Shown piece after piece: positions 36,738 through 47,032 of a DNA stretch of 64,000 bases; position 1 is the first letter of the stretch; every line of letters starts with the position of its first letter. A program made the position numbers and the translations under genes. Source of the stretch: Gemmatimonadota bacterium (GTDB lineage Bacteria; Gemmatimonadota; Gemmatimonadetes; Longimicrobiales; Gaopeijiaceae); assembly GCA_022826005.1 (NCBI GenBank), contig JAJDVT010000121.1:142450-206449 (forward strand). Reading direction: 5' to 3'. A model generated the notes under the pieces. It did not search any database. It was not told where the DNA came from and worked only from the letters and a program-made list of their open reading frames with translations.

Positions 36738-37781
36738 TCAATCTGGCGCACCCCCCGTTTCCCCCCGGCCTCCCGTACGCGCCGGTGTTCGCCGGTGTTC
36801 CCGAACGAAGTCGTGCGCACCCTCCGGGAGAAGCAGGTTGTCGGCGATCCCCGCGATCTCCTCGGCTTCCTCCCACGCGCGCTCCAGCAGCCACAGCTCG
36901 CCCTCCAGCGCACGCCTTTCCTGCTCCTCGTGGAGCGCCATCTCCAGGGCGAGCCGGGTCGGAACGGGCATCTTCCAGATGTAGCCCGGCGATCCGTCGT
37001 TCATGTTGAAGTCGTCCGACGACGCAAGATCGGTCACCAGCCGTTCGGGACCGCCCGCGGCCTCGATCAGTTCCACCGCGTCCGCAACGGTCCGCTTCTT
37101 CCCACCGGCCTTGTTGACGGCGGGCAGAATGACTCCCGCCACCTGGCGCGCATCCTCACCCTCGAGCCAGATCTGCTCCCCAAGCAACGACGAGTAGTCG
37201 CTGACCTGGAGTCGCAGGCTCGCGCCGTCCTCCGCCAGGCGAAGGCGAGCGGTGCTGACGTCCATGCTCCTGACAACGATCGTACGCCGGCCATCCCGCG
37301 GGATCTCGACCACCTTGCGCCTTTGCTGCCAGGGAGTCCCGATGAGAAGCATCATCAGGATGCTGCCCGCTACCACCGTGCCCACTACCCAACCTCCGGC
37401 CGCGGCTGCTCCCAACCCGGCCGCGGTGTAGAGGCCCACCCGCCTACGCCTCCGCCCGAACTGGTCCCCGTATCGCCACGCGGCGAACTCGGGACGCAAC
37501 GGCTCGCCGATCCGCACCAGCGTCAGGCCCTCCGGGTGCCGCGCCAACCCGATGTTCTCGGTCGAGACGCGGACCCGCGTGCCCCGGAAGATCCGCTCGC
37601 AGTCCTCCACCGCCTCCCAACGCTCCTCCAGCGGCGTGAGATTCCAGCGCTCGCACTTGCGGCACACGACCCAGAGGCGACCGCGTTCGGCGTCGAAGGC
37701 GAGGCGCCGCCCGACCGGAAAAGTCTCGATGACCTCGTTGGTGCCGAGGGGTCTCTTGCAGAACATGCAGGTCGTGAACAT
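36738..37781 (-). CDS. Zinc-ribbon membrane protein, paralogue A
   Basis: 347 residues from ATG 37781. Two CxxC pairs ('CMFCKRPLG', 'CRKCERWNLTP') form an N-terminal zinc ribbon. A conserved block follows to about residue 105 ('LARHPEGLTLVRIGEPLRPE'), then two membrane helices ('GLGAAAAGGWVVGTVVAG' and 'SILMMLLIG'), a divergent middle and a conserved helical tail ('LALEMALHEEQERRALEGEL'). It is a paralogue of the gene at 39104-40165 on the opposite strand. Function is unknown. Confidence 0.75.
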   Translation of the reverse strand: MFTTCMFCKRPLGTNEVIETFPVGRRLAFDAERGRLWVVCRKCERWNLTPLEERWEAVEDCERIFRGTRVRVSTENIGLARHPEGLTLVRIGEPLRPEFAAWRYGDQFGRRRRRVGLYTAAGLGAAAAGGWVVGTVVAGSILMMLLIGTPWQQRRKVVEIPRDGRRTIVVRSMDVSTARLRLAEDGASLRLQVSDYSSLLGEQIWLEGEDARQVAGVILPAVNKAGGKKRTVADAVELIEAAGGPERLVTDLASSDDFNMNDGSPGYIWKMPVPTRLALEMALHEEQERRALEGELWLLERAWEEAEEIAGIADNLLLPEGAHDFVREHRRTPARTGGRGETGGAPD

Positions 37782-39465
37782 GGCGAGACTCTGCTACCCC
37801 CCTCACCCCCCCACCAGCCCCAACAGCCACGCGCACAACGGCGCCGCATAGAACCCCAGGATGTACCCCGCGACCGCCATCAGCAGCCCGATCGGCGCCA
37901 TCGCGCGGTGGTACACCCCCGCCACGACCGGCGCCGACGCCGCCCCGCCGATGTTGGCCATGCTCCCGGTTGCGACGAAGAAGAGCGGTGCGCGCACGAG
38001 CCGGGCCGCAACGAGCAGGATCGCAACGTGGATCGCGATCCAGACGACCCCCGCGAGCAGGTAGACCGGCGCGTCGAGCACCGCCCTGAGGTCGGCCCTG
38101 GCCCCGATCCCGGCGAGGAGCAGGTAGAGGGCCGTGTAGCCGAGGTGGGACGCGCCCTTCTTCTCCAGCTTCCGGAGCGGCGTGAAGGAGAGGATCAGGC
38201 CGCCGGTGACCACGATCAGGACCGCCCAGGTCGTGCCGCTGATGATCGCGGGGTCGCCGAGCGCGGGCAGCCCGTTGCTTGCGAACCTGGCGGCCACCGC
38301 ACCCGCCATCCCCACACCGATCATCATGACGGCGTCGCGCAGGGTGATCGGCTGGCGGTCGCGGCTGATGGCCTCCAGGCGCTCGTTGGTCTCCTCGACC
38401 GCGTCGGTCCGCGCCCTGGTGCGCCGGTCCCAGCGGGCCTGCAGCCCCACCATCGCGATCAGCACACCCATCCACCCGTACCCGACCACCGTGTCCACCA
38501 CGATCACGGGTCCCAGCGCATCGGCGGAAGTCCCCACGCCCTCGGCGACCGCCATCATGTTCGCCGTACCCCCGATCCAGCTCCCCGAGAGCGCCGCGAA
38601 GCCCTGCCACGCATCCGCCGGCAGCATGTCGCGGAAGATCAGGAGCGAAATCGGCCCCCCGACGACGATTCCGACGGTCCCCGCCGCGACCATGAAAAGC
38701 GCGACCGGGCCGAGCCGCATGACGCTCCGGAGGTCCACCGACACCATGAGCATGAAGATCGCGAAGAGGAGAAGGTAGGACGAGTTCCAGCCGTAGAGTG
38801 CTGATTCGCCCGGCGTGATCCCGGCGGTCGTCGTCAGCATCGGGACGAAGTAGACGAAGATGACCGGAGGGACGAACTCGAAGAACCTCTTGAAGCGCGG
38901 CAGCTCCGAGACCCAGAAGATCAGGGCAACCAGCGCGGCCAGGAATCCGAAAAGGGCCATCGGGTCGGTGATGAGCGCGGTGTTCGCGGACTCCATGCAG
39001 TTCCTCCTGGCGGCTCCGGGCGGGAGCGGCAAGTGAGCGGTTCAGCGGCGTCGGTCGTACGTTGTCATAGTGCGGTTGAACCCTTCGACGGACAAGAATC
39101 GGCGTGTACAAGTCGTGTATGTTCTGCCACAAGCCACTCGGCGCAAACGAGGTCATCGAGTCGTTTCCCGTCGGCCGACGCCTGGCGTTCGACAGCGTCC
39201 GCGGCCGCCTCTGGGTCGTGTGCCGCAGGTGCGAGCGCTGGAACCTGACGCCGCTGGAGGAGCGCTGGGAGGCGGTCGAGGATTGCGAACGGATCTTTCG
39301 GGACACGCGGATCCGGGTGTCGACGGAGAACATCGGGCTGGCACGGCACCCTGAGGGGCTGACGCTGGTGCGTGTGGGCGCGCCGCTGCGGCCCGAGTTC
39401 GCGGCGTGGCGCTACGGGGACCAGTTCGGAAAGCGGATGCGGCGGGCAGTTCTCTACGGGGCGGC
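37420..39465. repeat. Inverted repeat formed by two diverged gene copies around DUF819
   Basis: The 5' 350 nt of the two zinc-ribbon genes (37781 leftwards and 39104 rightwards) are about 85 per cent identical by eye over the block encoding 'ERWNLTPLEERWEAVEDCER'. They lie in opposite orientation with the DUF819 gene between. This could permit inversion of the DUF819 gene by recombination. Confidence 0.6.
37803..38996 (-). CDS. DUF819 family membrane protein
   Basis: 397 residues from ATG 38996 with GGAGGAACTGC before it. About ten membrane helices with conserved 'LSGSWIGGTANMMAVAEGVG' and 'FFVATGSMANIGGAASAPVV', the glycine-rich repeats typical of DUF819, a family with transporter-like topology. 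The substrate is unknown. It is flanked on both sides by the inverted zinc-ribbon paralogues. Confidence 0.87.
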   Translation of the reverse strand: MESANTALITDPMALFGFLAALVALIFWVSELPRFKRFFEFVPPVIFVYFVPMLTTTAGITPGESALYGWNSSYLLLFAIFMLMVSVDLRSVMRLGPVALFMVAAGTVGIVVGGPISLLIFRDMLPADAWQGFAALSGSWIGGTANMMAVAEGVGTSADALGPVIVVDTVVGYGWMGVLIAMVGLQARWDRRTRARTDAVEETNERLEAISRDRQPITLRDAVMMIGVGMAGAVAARFASNGLPALGDPAIISGTTWAVLIVVTGGLILSFTPLRKLEKKGASHLGYTALYLLLAGIGARADLRAVLDAPVYLLAGVVWIAIHVAILLVAARLVRAPLFFVATGSMANIGGAASAPVVAGVYHRAMAPIGLLMAVAGYILGFYAAPLCAWLLGLVGG

Positions 39466-40165
39466 CGGAATCGCGGCCTTCGGCGGCATCGTGGTCGGTG
39501 GGGCCGCCGCCGGTATCCTCAGCGGCGCTGTGCTCAGCCAGAGCGGCAACTTCATCAACCTGTGGATGAACGCGCGGACAATGGTCAAGCTCCGTCCCGA
39601 CGGCGGAGGAGTCATCAAGCTCAAGCGTCAGGACCTCCTGGGCACTCGCTTGCGCCCGTCGGACGACGAGCAGGGCTTCAAGGTGCAGGTACGCAAGCGG
39701 AGCAAGAAGGTCTGGTACGAGGGCACCGAGGCGCGCCGATTCGCCGGCGCGATATTGCCGAAGATGAACTCGATGGGCGGGGGCAAGCAGATGGTGCAGG
39801 ACGCGGTGGGTCTGATCGAGACCGCGGGCCACCCCGAGCAGTACCTGGCGAGAATCGCGGAGGGGGACCGCTTCAGCGACCGGAAGGGCGTCCCGGGCTA
39901 CGTGAACAAGATGGAGAAGCCACAGAAGCTCGCGCTCGAGATGGCGCTCCACGAGGAGCAGGAGCGGCGTGCGCTGGAGGGCGAGCTGTGGCTGCTGGAG
40001 CGCGCGTGGGAGGAAGCGGAGGAGGTCGCGGAGATCGCCGACAACCTGTTGCTGCCGGAGGGAACGGCGGAGTTTCTTCGCGAGCACGGCCGGAGCCCGG
40101 AGCCCGGGGGTGCCGCCAACGCCGAGGGAGAGCGCGGGACCGGTGGAGCGCACCCGGCCGGCTGA
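39104..40165 (+). CDS. Zinc-ribbon membrane protein, paralogue B
   Basis: 353 residues from GTG 39104, the position equivalent to the ATG of paralogue A. Same layout: zinc ribbon ('CMFCHKPLG', 'CRRCERWN'), conserved block, two glycine-rich hydrophobic segments ('AAGIAAFGGIVVGGAAAG'), a variable basic middle ('KVQVRKRSKKVWYEG') and the identical 'ALHEEQERRALEGELWLLER' tail. The two ends are strongly conserved while the middle third differs, so selection differs along the chain. Function is unknown. Confidence 0.75.
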   Translation: MYKSCMFCHKPLGANEVIESFPVGRRLAFDSVRGRLWVVCRRCERWNLTPLEERWEAVEDCERIFRDTRIRVSTENIGLARHPEGLTLVRVGAPLRPEFAAWRYGDQFGKRMRRAVLYGAAGIAAFGGIVVGGAAAGILSGAVLSQSGNFINLWMNARTMVKLRPDGGGVIKLKRQDLLGTRLRPSDDEQGFKVQVRKRSKKVWYEGTEARRFAGAILPKMNSMGGGKQMVQDAVGLIETAGHPEQYLARIAEGDRFSDRKGVPGYVNKMEKPQKLALEMALHEEQERRALEGELWLLERAWEEAEEVAEIADNLLLPEGTAEFLREHGRSPEPGGAANAEGERGTGGAHPAG

Positions 40166-40195
40166 GCGGGCCCCTGCCGGCTGAGCGAGCCGCTG

Positions 40196-43012
40196 CTACC
40201 AGCTGTACCCCATCTTCACGTAGTAGAACCCGCCGCTGGACCCGAACGGCGAGTTTGAGCTATACCGGTTCCCCGCCACCATGGCCGCCCTGGGATTCTC
40301 CTCCGGGTACTGGTTCAGCGCGTTCTGCGCGCCAACGGTGAGCGTGGTCGAAGCACCGATCGCATAGGACGCCTCCAGGTCGACCAGGAACTCGCCGGGG
40401 TAGTCGCGGTCGTCGCGGGAGTCGAACCAGCCGGCGTAGTAGCTGAGCCGGGCGAGGGTGGAGAGAGAGCCGCTCCACGTCCGCCTGCCCGACCCCACCC
40501 AGCGGATGCCGGGAAGGGCGTCGCGGAGCTGGCGGATGCGGACCTCGTCCAGCACGTCCGGGTTGTGGCGCGTGACCGCTGTGTGCGTGTAGTTGAACGC
40601 CACGTTGAATTCGGTGTCGCCGTCCATCCCCGGCGGGGCGAAGGCCGCCACCACGTCAACGCCTTGGGTGCGGGTGTCGAAGTCGTTCGTGAAGAACCGG
40701 AAGTTGGCGAGGTTGCGGGCGCTGGTGATGCCTTCGGCGATCAGGCGGTCGGCCTCGGCGGGGTCCAGTTCGAAGGTCTGGCTCAGCGCGAGGCGGTCCG
40801 AGAGGTCGATGCGGAAGTAGTCGGCGGAGAGGGTGAAGGGGTTGGCGTCGACCACCAGACCGAGGCTGGCATTGACCGAAGTCTCGGCGTCGAGCGGCCT
40901 ACCGCCCTTGATCTCGGCCACTGCGGAAGTCGACGGGATCGTTCCGTTGTTGACGAGTTCGCGGCGGTCGGGAGCGAACTGCGTGGAGACGTTGAAGGCG
41001 TTCTGCTGGCCGGGGGTGGGTGCGCGGAAGCCGGTGCTGACGCTCCCCCGCACCGCCAGCGCGCCGGTGAGCCCGTAGCGGGCGGCCAGCTTGCCGTTCG
41101 CGGTGGTGCCGAAGTCCTCGAAATCCTCCAGCCGGACCGCTGCGCCGACGGTCCAGCGGTCGTCGCGCGCGCGCATCTCGAGGTCGCCGTAGGCCGCGTA
41201 GTTGGCCCGGTGCCAGCCCCCGGCGGCGATGTCGCTGAAGCCCGGGAAACCGTTCGAGCCGGAGCTGAAGCCCTGGGGCGCGAAGGGGCCGATCCGCCAG
41301 GCTGCAGTCTCTCCGATGCCGATCTCGAAGTGCTCGTCGCGAAACTCGGCCCCGCCCGCCAGGCTGACCATGTCGCTCAGCGCGTAGCTCAGGTCGGCGT
41401 TCACGCCGAGTTCGCGCTGCTGGTAGACGCCGGGCTTGAAGGAGCTGGGGGACTCGGGCCCAAGCGACGCATTGACCGTCTGGTCGATGAAGAAGTCGAC
41501 CGCGTTCTGGCCGAAGACCGCGCTGACGTCCCAGAGGAGTCCGCCGCGCGTCTCACCCTTCAGCCCCGCGACCACCGACATGTCCGTGGCGTCGCCGCCG
41601 AACTGGGGTGTGAAGCCGCCGGGAAACATCTCCTGGAAGGTGAAGCAGTTGGGATCGTCGAGGACGCGCTGCAGTGCAGCCGGGTCGGGAACGTGGTTTG
41701 TGATCGTGACGACCGGGCAGTCCGCGGAGCCGTCCAGCACACCGTCGTGCGCATCCAGCACGTCGCCGACGAGCAGCGTCTGGCCGCCGTCGATGCTGAA
41801 GACGCCCTGGCGCGTGTTCGGATTGCGGAAGAAGAAGCCGCCCGCGACCGTCTCGCTCGCGAAGTTGGCGTGGCCGTAGAGCTGGAGCCCGTCGCCGAAG
41901 AACCGGCCGAAGTTGCCCCACAGCTTCAGGTCGTTGTCGACGTCGTGCGCGCCCCAGATCTGGGCCGGATCGCGCACGTGCGTGTTGCCCGCCGCGATCA
42001 GCGCCGCCGCGTCGTCCCGCTGCACGCTGCGGCTGGTCGGATTCGCGGCGCCGTACTCCGCGCTCAGGTTTGCGAAGCCGCTCTGCCCCAGCGGCAGCCC
42101 GATGTTGCCCGCCACGGTGTACGACTCGCCGTCGCCCTCGTAGAAGCTGCCGGTGCGGACCTCGATGCTGCCGCCCGAGCGGGCGTCCCTGAGCATGAGG
42201 TTCATGACGCCCGCGATGGCGTCGGAGCCGTATTGCGCGGACGCCCCGTCGCGCAGGATCTCCACCTGGCGGAGCGCGATCGCGGGGATCGTGGAGATGT
42301 CGGGCCCCTGGGCGCCATCTGCGAACCCGCCGCCGATCCACATGATGATCGACGCCCGGTGCCGCCGCTTCCCGTTGACGAGCACGAGGGTGTGGTCGGG
42401 CGCCAGGCCGCGCAGACTCGCGGGCCGCACGATCCGGGCCGCGTCGCCCACGGCCTGCGGGTTCACGTTGAACGAGGGCACGACGGTGCGCAGCAGGTCG
42501 CTCACGTCGGTGTCGCCCTGCTCGATGAAGTCCCGCCCCGTGATCGCGTCAATCGGGACCGCGGACTGGGTGGCGGTGCGGGGGCGGGACCGGCTGCCGA
42601 CCGTGACGAGGCCCTCCAGCGCGATCGCGGTCTGGTTGAGCGCGATGTCCAGTTGCGCCGTTTGCTCGTCGGCGATCGAGACCTCGCGGGTCTCGGTCGT
42701 GTAGCCGATCAGCGTGATCCTCACGGTGTGGGTGCCGGCGGGAATCCCGTTCAACTCGTAGCCGCCGGCCGGCCCGGTGATCCCCCCCAGCGAGAGGTCG
42801 GGGATGTCGACCTGGACGCCCGCCAGCGGCTGCCCGGTGGCAGCGGCCCGAATGGTACCTTCCAGGCGGCCCTGGGCCGAGGCCTGTGCGGGCAGAACGG
42901 ACAGAACCAGACAGGCGATCGGGGGTACAAGATGGTGGGCGAGACCGGCAGCCCGTCCCCATACCCTGCGGTCAGTTGGCCACACTGTAAAGAGTAGTTT
43001 ACTATTTGTCAT
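40196..43012 (-). CDS. TonB-dependent outer-membrane receptor
   Basis: 938 residues from ATG 43012; the track start runs into the divergent gene. A signal peptide ('IACLVLSVLPAQASAQG') leads to a carboxypeptidase-regulatory-like domain ('GTIRAAATGQPLAGVQVDIP'), then the plug with 'LLRTVVPSFNVNPQ' and 'VEILRDGASAQYGSDAIAGV', and a 22-strand barrel ending 'FYYVKMGYSW'. It imports a large ligand using proton motive force. No iron-uptake partner is adjacent, so the ligand could equally be a peptide or glycan. It is divergent from a beta-propeller lipoprotein gene, 90 bp apart. Confidence 0.92.
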   Translation of the reverse strand: MTNSKLLFTVWPTDRRVWGRAAGLAHHLVPPIACLVLSVLPAQASAQGRLEGTIRAAATGQPLAGVQVDIPDLSLGGITGPAGGYELNGIPAGTHTVRITLIGYTTETREVSIADEQTAQLDIALNQTAIALEGLVTVGSRSRPRTATQSAVPIDAITGRDFIEQGDTDVSDLLRTVVPSFNVNPQAVGDAARIVRPASLRGLAPDHTLVLVNGKRRHRASIIMWIGGGFADGAQGPDISTIPAIALRQVEILRDGASAQYGSDAIAGVMNLMLRDARSGGSIEVRTGSFYEGDGESYTVAGNIGLPLGQSGFANLSAEYGAANPTSRSVQRDDAAALIAAGNTHVRDPAQIWGAHDVDNDLKLWGNFGRFFGDGLQLYGHANFASETVAGGFFFRNPNTRQGVFSIDGGQTLLVGDVLDAHDGVLDGSADCPVVTITNHVPDPAALQRVLDDPNCFTFQEMFPGGFTPQFGGDATDMSVVAGLKGETRGGLLWDVSAVFGQNAVDFFIDQTVNASLGPESPSSFKPGVYQQRELGVNADLSYALSDMVSLAGGAEFRDEHFEIGIGETAAWRIGPFAPQGFSSGSNGFPGFSDIAAGGWHRANYAAYGDLEMRARDDRWTVGAAVRLEDFEDFGTTANGKLAARYGLTGALAVRGSVSTGFRAPTPGQQNAFNVSTQFAPDRRELVNNGTIPSTSAVAEIKGGRPLDAETSVNASLGLVVDANPFTLSADYFRIDLSDRLALSQTFELDPAEADRLIAEGITSARNLANFRFFTNDFDTRTQGVDVVAAFAPPGMDGDTEFNVAFNYTHTAVTRHNPDVLDEVRIRQLRDALPGIRWVGSGRRTWSGSLSTLARLSYYAGWFDSRDDRDYPGEFLVDLEASYAIGASTTLTVGAQNALNQYPEENPRAAMVAGNRYSSNSPFGSSGGFYYVKMGYSW

Positions 43013-43102
43013 GTTCTGTTTACTCGTTGTGCCCGCCTGGGTTGAGCGGCGAACAGGCACGAAAGTGAGGGACTTGGACACGATGTCCCGGGAGCCAGCG
43101 AG

Positions 43103-44353
43103 ATGTTCATCATGATCACCATTGCGCGTTTCGGTCGCAACCGCCAACCCCTGGTGCCGTTGCCCGGGCTGTGTCTGGCGGCCCTGCTGGCGGCATCCTG
43201 CGAAGAGGACGCGGCCTCGCCTGGCAGCGTCGCCTTCACGGCCACATGGACCACCGAGGGACCGGAAGTCAGGATCGGTTCGGTCGACGACCCGGACTAC
43301 GCCTTTGCGGGGGTCAGCCAGCTGGCGACAGGCCCCGGAGGCCGGCTCTACTCGCTCCATTCGCGCGAAGCGCTGATCCGCTGGTGGACCCCGGACGGCA
43401 AGCCGGCCGGTTCGTTCGGGAGCCGTGGCGAGGGGCCGGCCGAATTCGGCTTTCCGTCGAGCATGGGATTCTTCGGGGACACGCTGTGGGTCTCCGACAT
43501 CAGCACACTTCGCATCAGTTACTTCGATGCCGGCGGCACGTTTCTCGGGTCGGGAGCGTCCGGGGCCAACCTGAACCCCCGGGACGTCAACTTCACTTCG
43601 CCCCTTGTCCCGTTGCGCGACGGATCCATCCTGAAGCGCACCCCCGCGGCGTTGTGGAGGATCGCGGACGGACTGGTGACCGAGACGCCGGTCGTTCGCA
43701 TGGACGCCGAGGGCAACACGCTTTCCGTCATCTGGGTGAACCCGCACGAAGCCCGCGACGTCCGGCAGGTTCGCACCCCGATGGGCGCCGGTCTCGGCTA
43801 CCAGCCCTTCGGAGACCACGTCCTGTCCACGGTCTCGGAACATGGCCTGACGGTGCTTCACCGCCGCGCCTGGACCGGAGAAGGGGAAGCCCGCATGACG
43901 GTAGCGCGGATCGACTTCTACGGAGATACGATCTTTGCGGCAGGGGTGCCGTACGAACCCGTACCGCTCCCCTCCGAGCGCATCGACGCACACGTACATG
44001 ACCTGGCCCAGCGCATCGAACCGGGGTTCTTCGAGGGAACCACCAGGGCGGCATACGAGAGAGCCATGCGCGAAGCGACCTACGCCCCGGCATACGTCCC
44101 GCCGGTGCGCGAAATGATCGTCGGACGGGATGGCAGCGTCTGGTTGCGACGGTTCGAGCCGGTCGAATTGCAGACGGACGATCGGCTGAACGAGTGGTGG
44201 GTCCTCGATGCGGGCGGCATCCCCCTGGCGCGGGCACTGACCCCCACCGAACTGCGGGTGATGCTGGTCGATTCCGACGCGGTGTGGGGCGTGGAACTCG
44301 ACGAGCTGGATGTGCCCTACATCGTGCGGTACCGGTGGGTGAAGCAGGGATAG
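43103..44353 (+). CDS. 6-bladed beta-propeller lipoprotein
   Basis: 416 residues from ATG 43103. The leader ends in 'LAALLAASC', a good lipobox. Repeats such as 'GGRLYSLHSREALIRWW', 'GFFGDTLWVSDISTLRISYF' and 'GRDGSVWLRRFEP' form a six-bladed propeller of the type often found in Gemmatimonadota and Bacteroidota. The role is unknown. Being divergent from the TonB receptor gene, it may share regulation. Confidence 0.82.
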   Translation: MFIMITIARFGRNRQPLVPLPGLCLAALLAASCEEDAASPGSVAFTATWTTEGPEVRIGSVDDPDYAFAGVSQLATGPGGRLYSLHSREALIRWWTPDGKPAGSFGSRGEGPAEFGFPSSMGFFGDTLWVSDISTLRISYFDAGGTFLGSGASGANLNPRDVNFTSPLVPLRDGSILKRTPAALWRIADGLVTETPVVRMDAEGNTLSVIWVNPHEARDVRQVRTPMGAGLGYQPFGDHVLSTVSEHGLTVLHRRAWTGEGEARMTVARIDFYGDTIFAAGVPYEPVPLPSERIDAHVHDLAQRIEPGFFEGTTRAAYERAMREATYAPAYVPPVREMIVGRDGSVWLRRFEPVELQTDDRLNEWWVLDAGGIPLARALTPTELRVMLVDSDAVWGVELDELDVPYIVRYRWVKQG

Positions 44354-44538
44354 GCCGCTACGGGGCGGGGGCAGGTCGCCCCCGCCCAGCAGATCGGGGA
44401 ATCCCAGCCCCTCCAGGACCTCGCCGTCTTCGGTCTCGACCGTGACGTAGGTCGTGCGCCTCGCGTCCCCGGCGCCCGATGCGGGCCGGGTGCTACTTGT
44501 TGTTGTTCGAATGCCGGCGCTACAACCGCCGGATCCGG

Positions 44539-46860
44539 TCAGCCGCCGAGTTCCGCCAGCTTGCTTCGGGCCTCCTGCGCGGGCTCGTACGATTCGTCGG
44601 CGTTCTCCCAGGCCGCCAGTGCGCTCTGCAGATGTTCGATGGCGCCGACCGTGTCTCCACGCTCCTCCATCAGCAGGGCCAGCTCCAGGTGGGCGTGAGG
44701 ATGGGCCGGAATGTGAAGGAGGACCTGGCGCAGTTCGGCCTCGGACTCGCCCAGCCGGCCCGCCTTGCGGAGCGCGCGTGCGGCACCGAGGCCGAAGTCG
44801 ACCCGGTCCGTGCTCCAGGCAAGGGTGCCACCGTCAGCCAGAATGTCGAGGGCCGCCCGGTAACTTTCGGCGGCGGCGGCGTAGTCGCCAGCGCGCTCCT
44901 GGATCATGCCGAGATCCGCGGTCAAGGTCGCACGGAAGTTCAGGTATCCACTTGTGTCCGCCACCTCGGCCGCTGGCTCGTGCACCTCCAGCGCGGCCTC
45001 GACGCCCTGGGACTCGAGCGCGACGAGGATCCTGCCGTGCGGCACGCGGAAGTCCCTCAGCCACAGATCGGATGCGGCCACCTCCTCCAGCACAGCGGCC
45101 GCCTCACCGACCAGGCCCGCGTCGAGGTAAAGCACGACATCTTCCAGGCGGACATAGGCCGGCACAGGAAATCCGGCACGCGCAAGCTCGTCGATCCAGG
45201 CGTTCGCGGTCCCGATCGCGGCTTCCAGCTCCCCGCGAAAGCGGTGATAGCGCTTGAGCCGCAGCAACGCGTCCGCCCTGGCCGCCGGGGTGCGGGCCTG
45301 GTCGCGTGCCCGTTCATACCCCCTGCGGGCGTCTTCGAACCGTCCGGTCTCCAGGTCGAGATCGGCGAGGTCGCGGGCGGGTCTCTCCGACAGCGGATTG
45401 AGCAGCACGGCCCTGGCCAGAATGTCACGCGCCATGTCGTGTTCACCGCGCCGCCGCCGGAAACCGGCCATCAGCAGCGCGCCTCCCTCATCGTCCGGAA
45501 ACCTTTCCCGGTATTCCGTGAGGGTTGCCGCGGCTTCTTCGTACAGCCCCAGCTCTTCCTGGAACTCGGCCAACGTCTGAAGCAGGAAGCCGTTCCCGGG
45601 ATTGAGGCGGCGCATTTCGGTGACCGTTGCCAGCACGCCAGCTCAGTCGCCATGCAGATTCTGGTTTCGCCACTTGGCGTCCAAAGCGTTCAGGTCTTCG
45701 GGGTATAGCTCGAGCCACATCTCGAGGATGGCTGCAGCTCTGTCCGCCTCCCCGGTCTGCAGGTAATACTCGGTCCGCACCTGGAAGCGGGCGCGTTCCG
45801 GGAGCCGGTGAAGGTTCACCATCGCCGCCTCTATCGCCGCCAGCGCCTCTTCCGGCCGATCCCGGCGCCTCAACCACCGGGCCAACTCCCGGTACGCGGT
45901 CGTGAAGGTGGGGTCGAGGGTCGTCGCGGTCGTGAAGTGCTCGATTGCGCCGGCCACATCCTGCTCCAGTTCCACCGCGAACATCCCCTTGACGAAACCC
46001 TCCAGAGCGGCGGCATCCTCGGTCAGGATCTGGCGAACCGGAAGGTCCTCGACACCCTCGCGGCCGTGGATACCGAGGGCGACCCTGATCGCCTCGGACA
46101 TCTCGTCGACGAGTGCGAGGAGTTCGCTTCCCTCGTGAACGGTCTGGCCGGCGATCGATCCGTCCTTCGCCTCGTGCACCGCCAGTGTTACCCGGTAACG
46201 GCCCTCCACCCTGTCGATCTCGCCCACGGCCACGTATTCGGCGAAGACCTCGCGCGCGATCTCGCGCTTGAGCGACAGCGGGGCGCCGAGCAGGTCGGAG
46301 TATCCGCGCCGCTGGAGACCCCAGGAAAGCGTGCGGGTCGGTATCGGAAGGAAGAAATCGTCCGTGATCAGGTCGTAGTCGATCGCCAGCGGGACGGCGT
46401 AGGCAGTCCACGTCTCTTCCTCGCCCAGCCCCGCGCCCGGTTCCAGCGGAAACAGGGCGGTCCGCTTGCGGAACTCCGACTTCACGGCCGTAATCCGGAT
46501 CTCTTCGCCGTCCTCCGTCTGCACCGTGACGGTCCTGGTCGCTGCCCCCAGATCCTTGCCCCCGAAGAGCACCCACAACACGATCGCGCAGAGGAGCAGG
46601 TTGGCCGGCAGCCCGATCTTCTCGGTGCGCGGCATCTCTTCGCGGTCCTTGCCCGGCTTGCCGTGGAACCAGGCAAGCATGAAGGCGGTGGGCAGAAGGA
46701 GGAGCAGTCCGACCAGCACCACCCTCGTCAGGTGCGGCGAAAGCAGGAACTCGTCCACGGCGAAAGCGACGAACTCGATCACCGCCCATGATGCCCCGGC
46801 GTAGATCGCCAGCGTGTGGGGAACGCGTCGTTCGAAGAGGGTGCGGACCAGAGCGGACAT
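44539..46860 (-). pseudogene. Membrane-anchored TPR protein interrupted by one in-frame TGA
   Basis: The track shows two ORFs, 45643-46860 (405 residues from ATG 46860) and 44539-45636 (GTG start), in the same reading frame and separated only by TGA at 45643-45645. Reading that codon as TGG gives a smooth 773-residue chain ('NQNLHGD-W-AGVLATVTEM'). The N terminus has three membrane helices ('TLAIYAGASWAVIEFVAFAV', 'VVLVGLLLLLPTAFMLAWF', 'LPANLLLCAIVLWVLFGG'), then a periplasmic region with a TolB-N-like fold and TPRs from about 265 to the end. A G-to-A nonsense change, base-call error or reinitiation at GTG 45636 are all possible. Confidence 0.82.
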
Positions 46861-47032
46861 CGGGTTTCGCGGTTGTAGGTGCCTGTCTTGCCTGGTGACA
46901 CCGTAATCTAGCGGTCCCTGCGGGTGCAACCGCGGCCACATGCGCCCTCACGCGTTGCAATCGGGGTGCCGCGTCGTCATCCTGAACGCCGATGAACCGC
47001 AATCCCGCCCCACCCCGCGTCCCGTCACGCCC

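Noticed and set aside
37444-39333. 629-aa minus-strand ORF
   Set aside because: It runs antisense to the zinc-ribbon paralogue and then out of frame through DUF819; the sequence is low-complexity Arg/Gly-rich and overlaps two well-supported genes.
40565-42997. 810-aa plus-strand ORF
   Set aside because: Antisense shadow of the TonB-dependent receptor; no recognisable domain, only GC-skewed composition.
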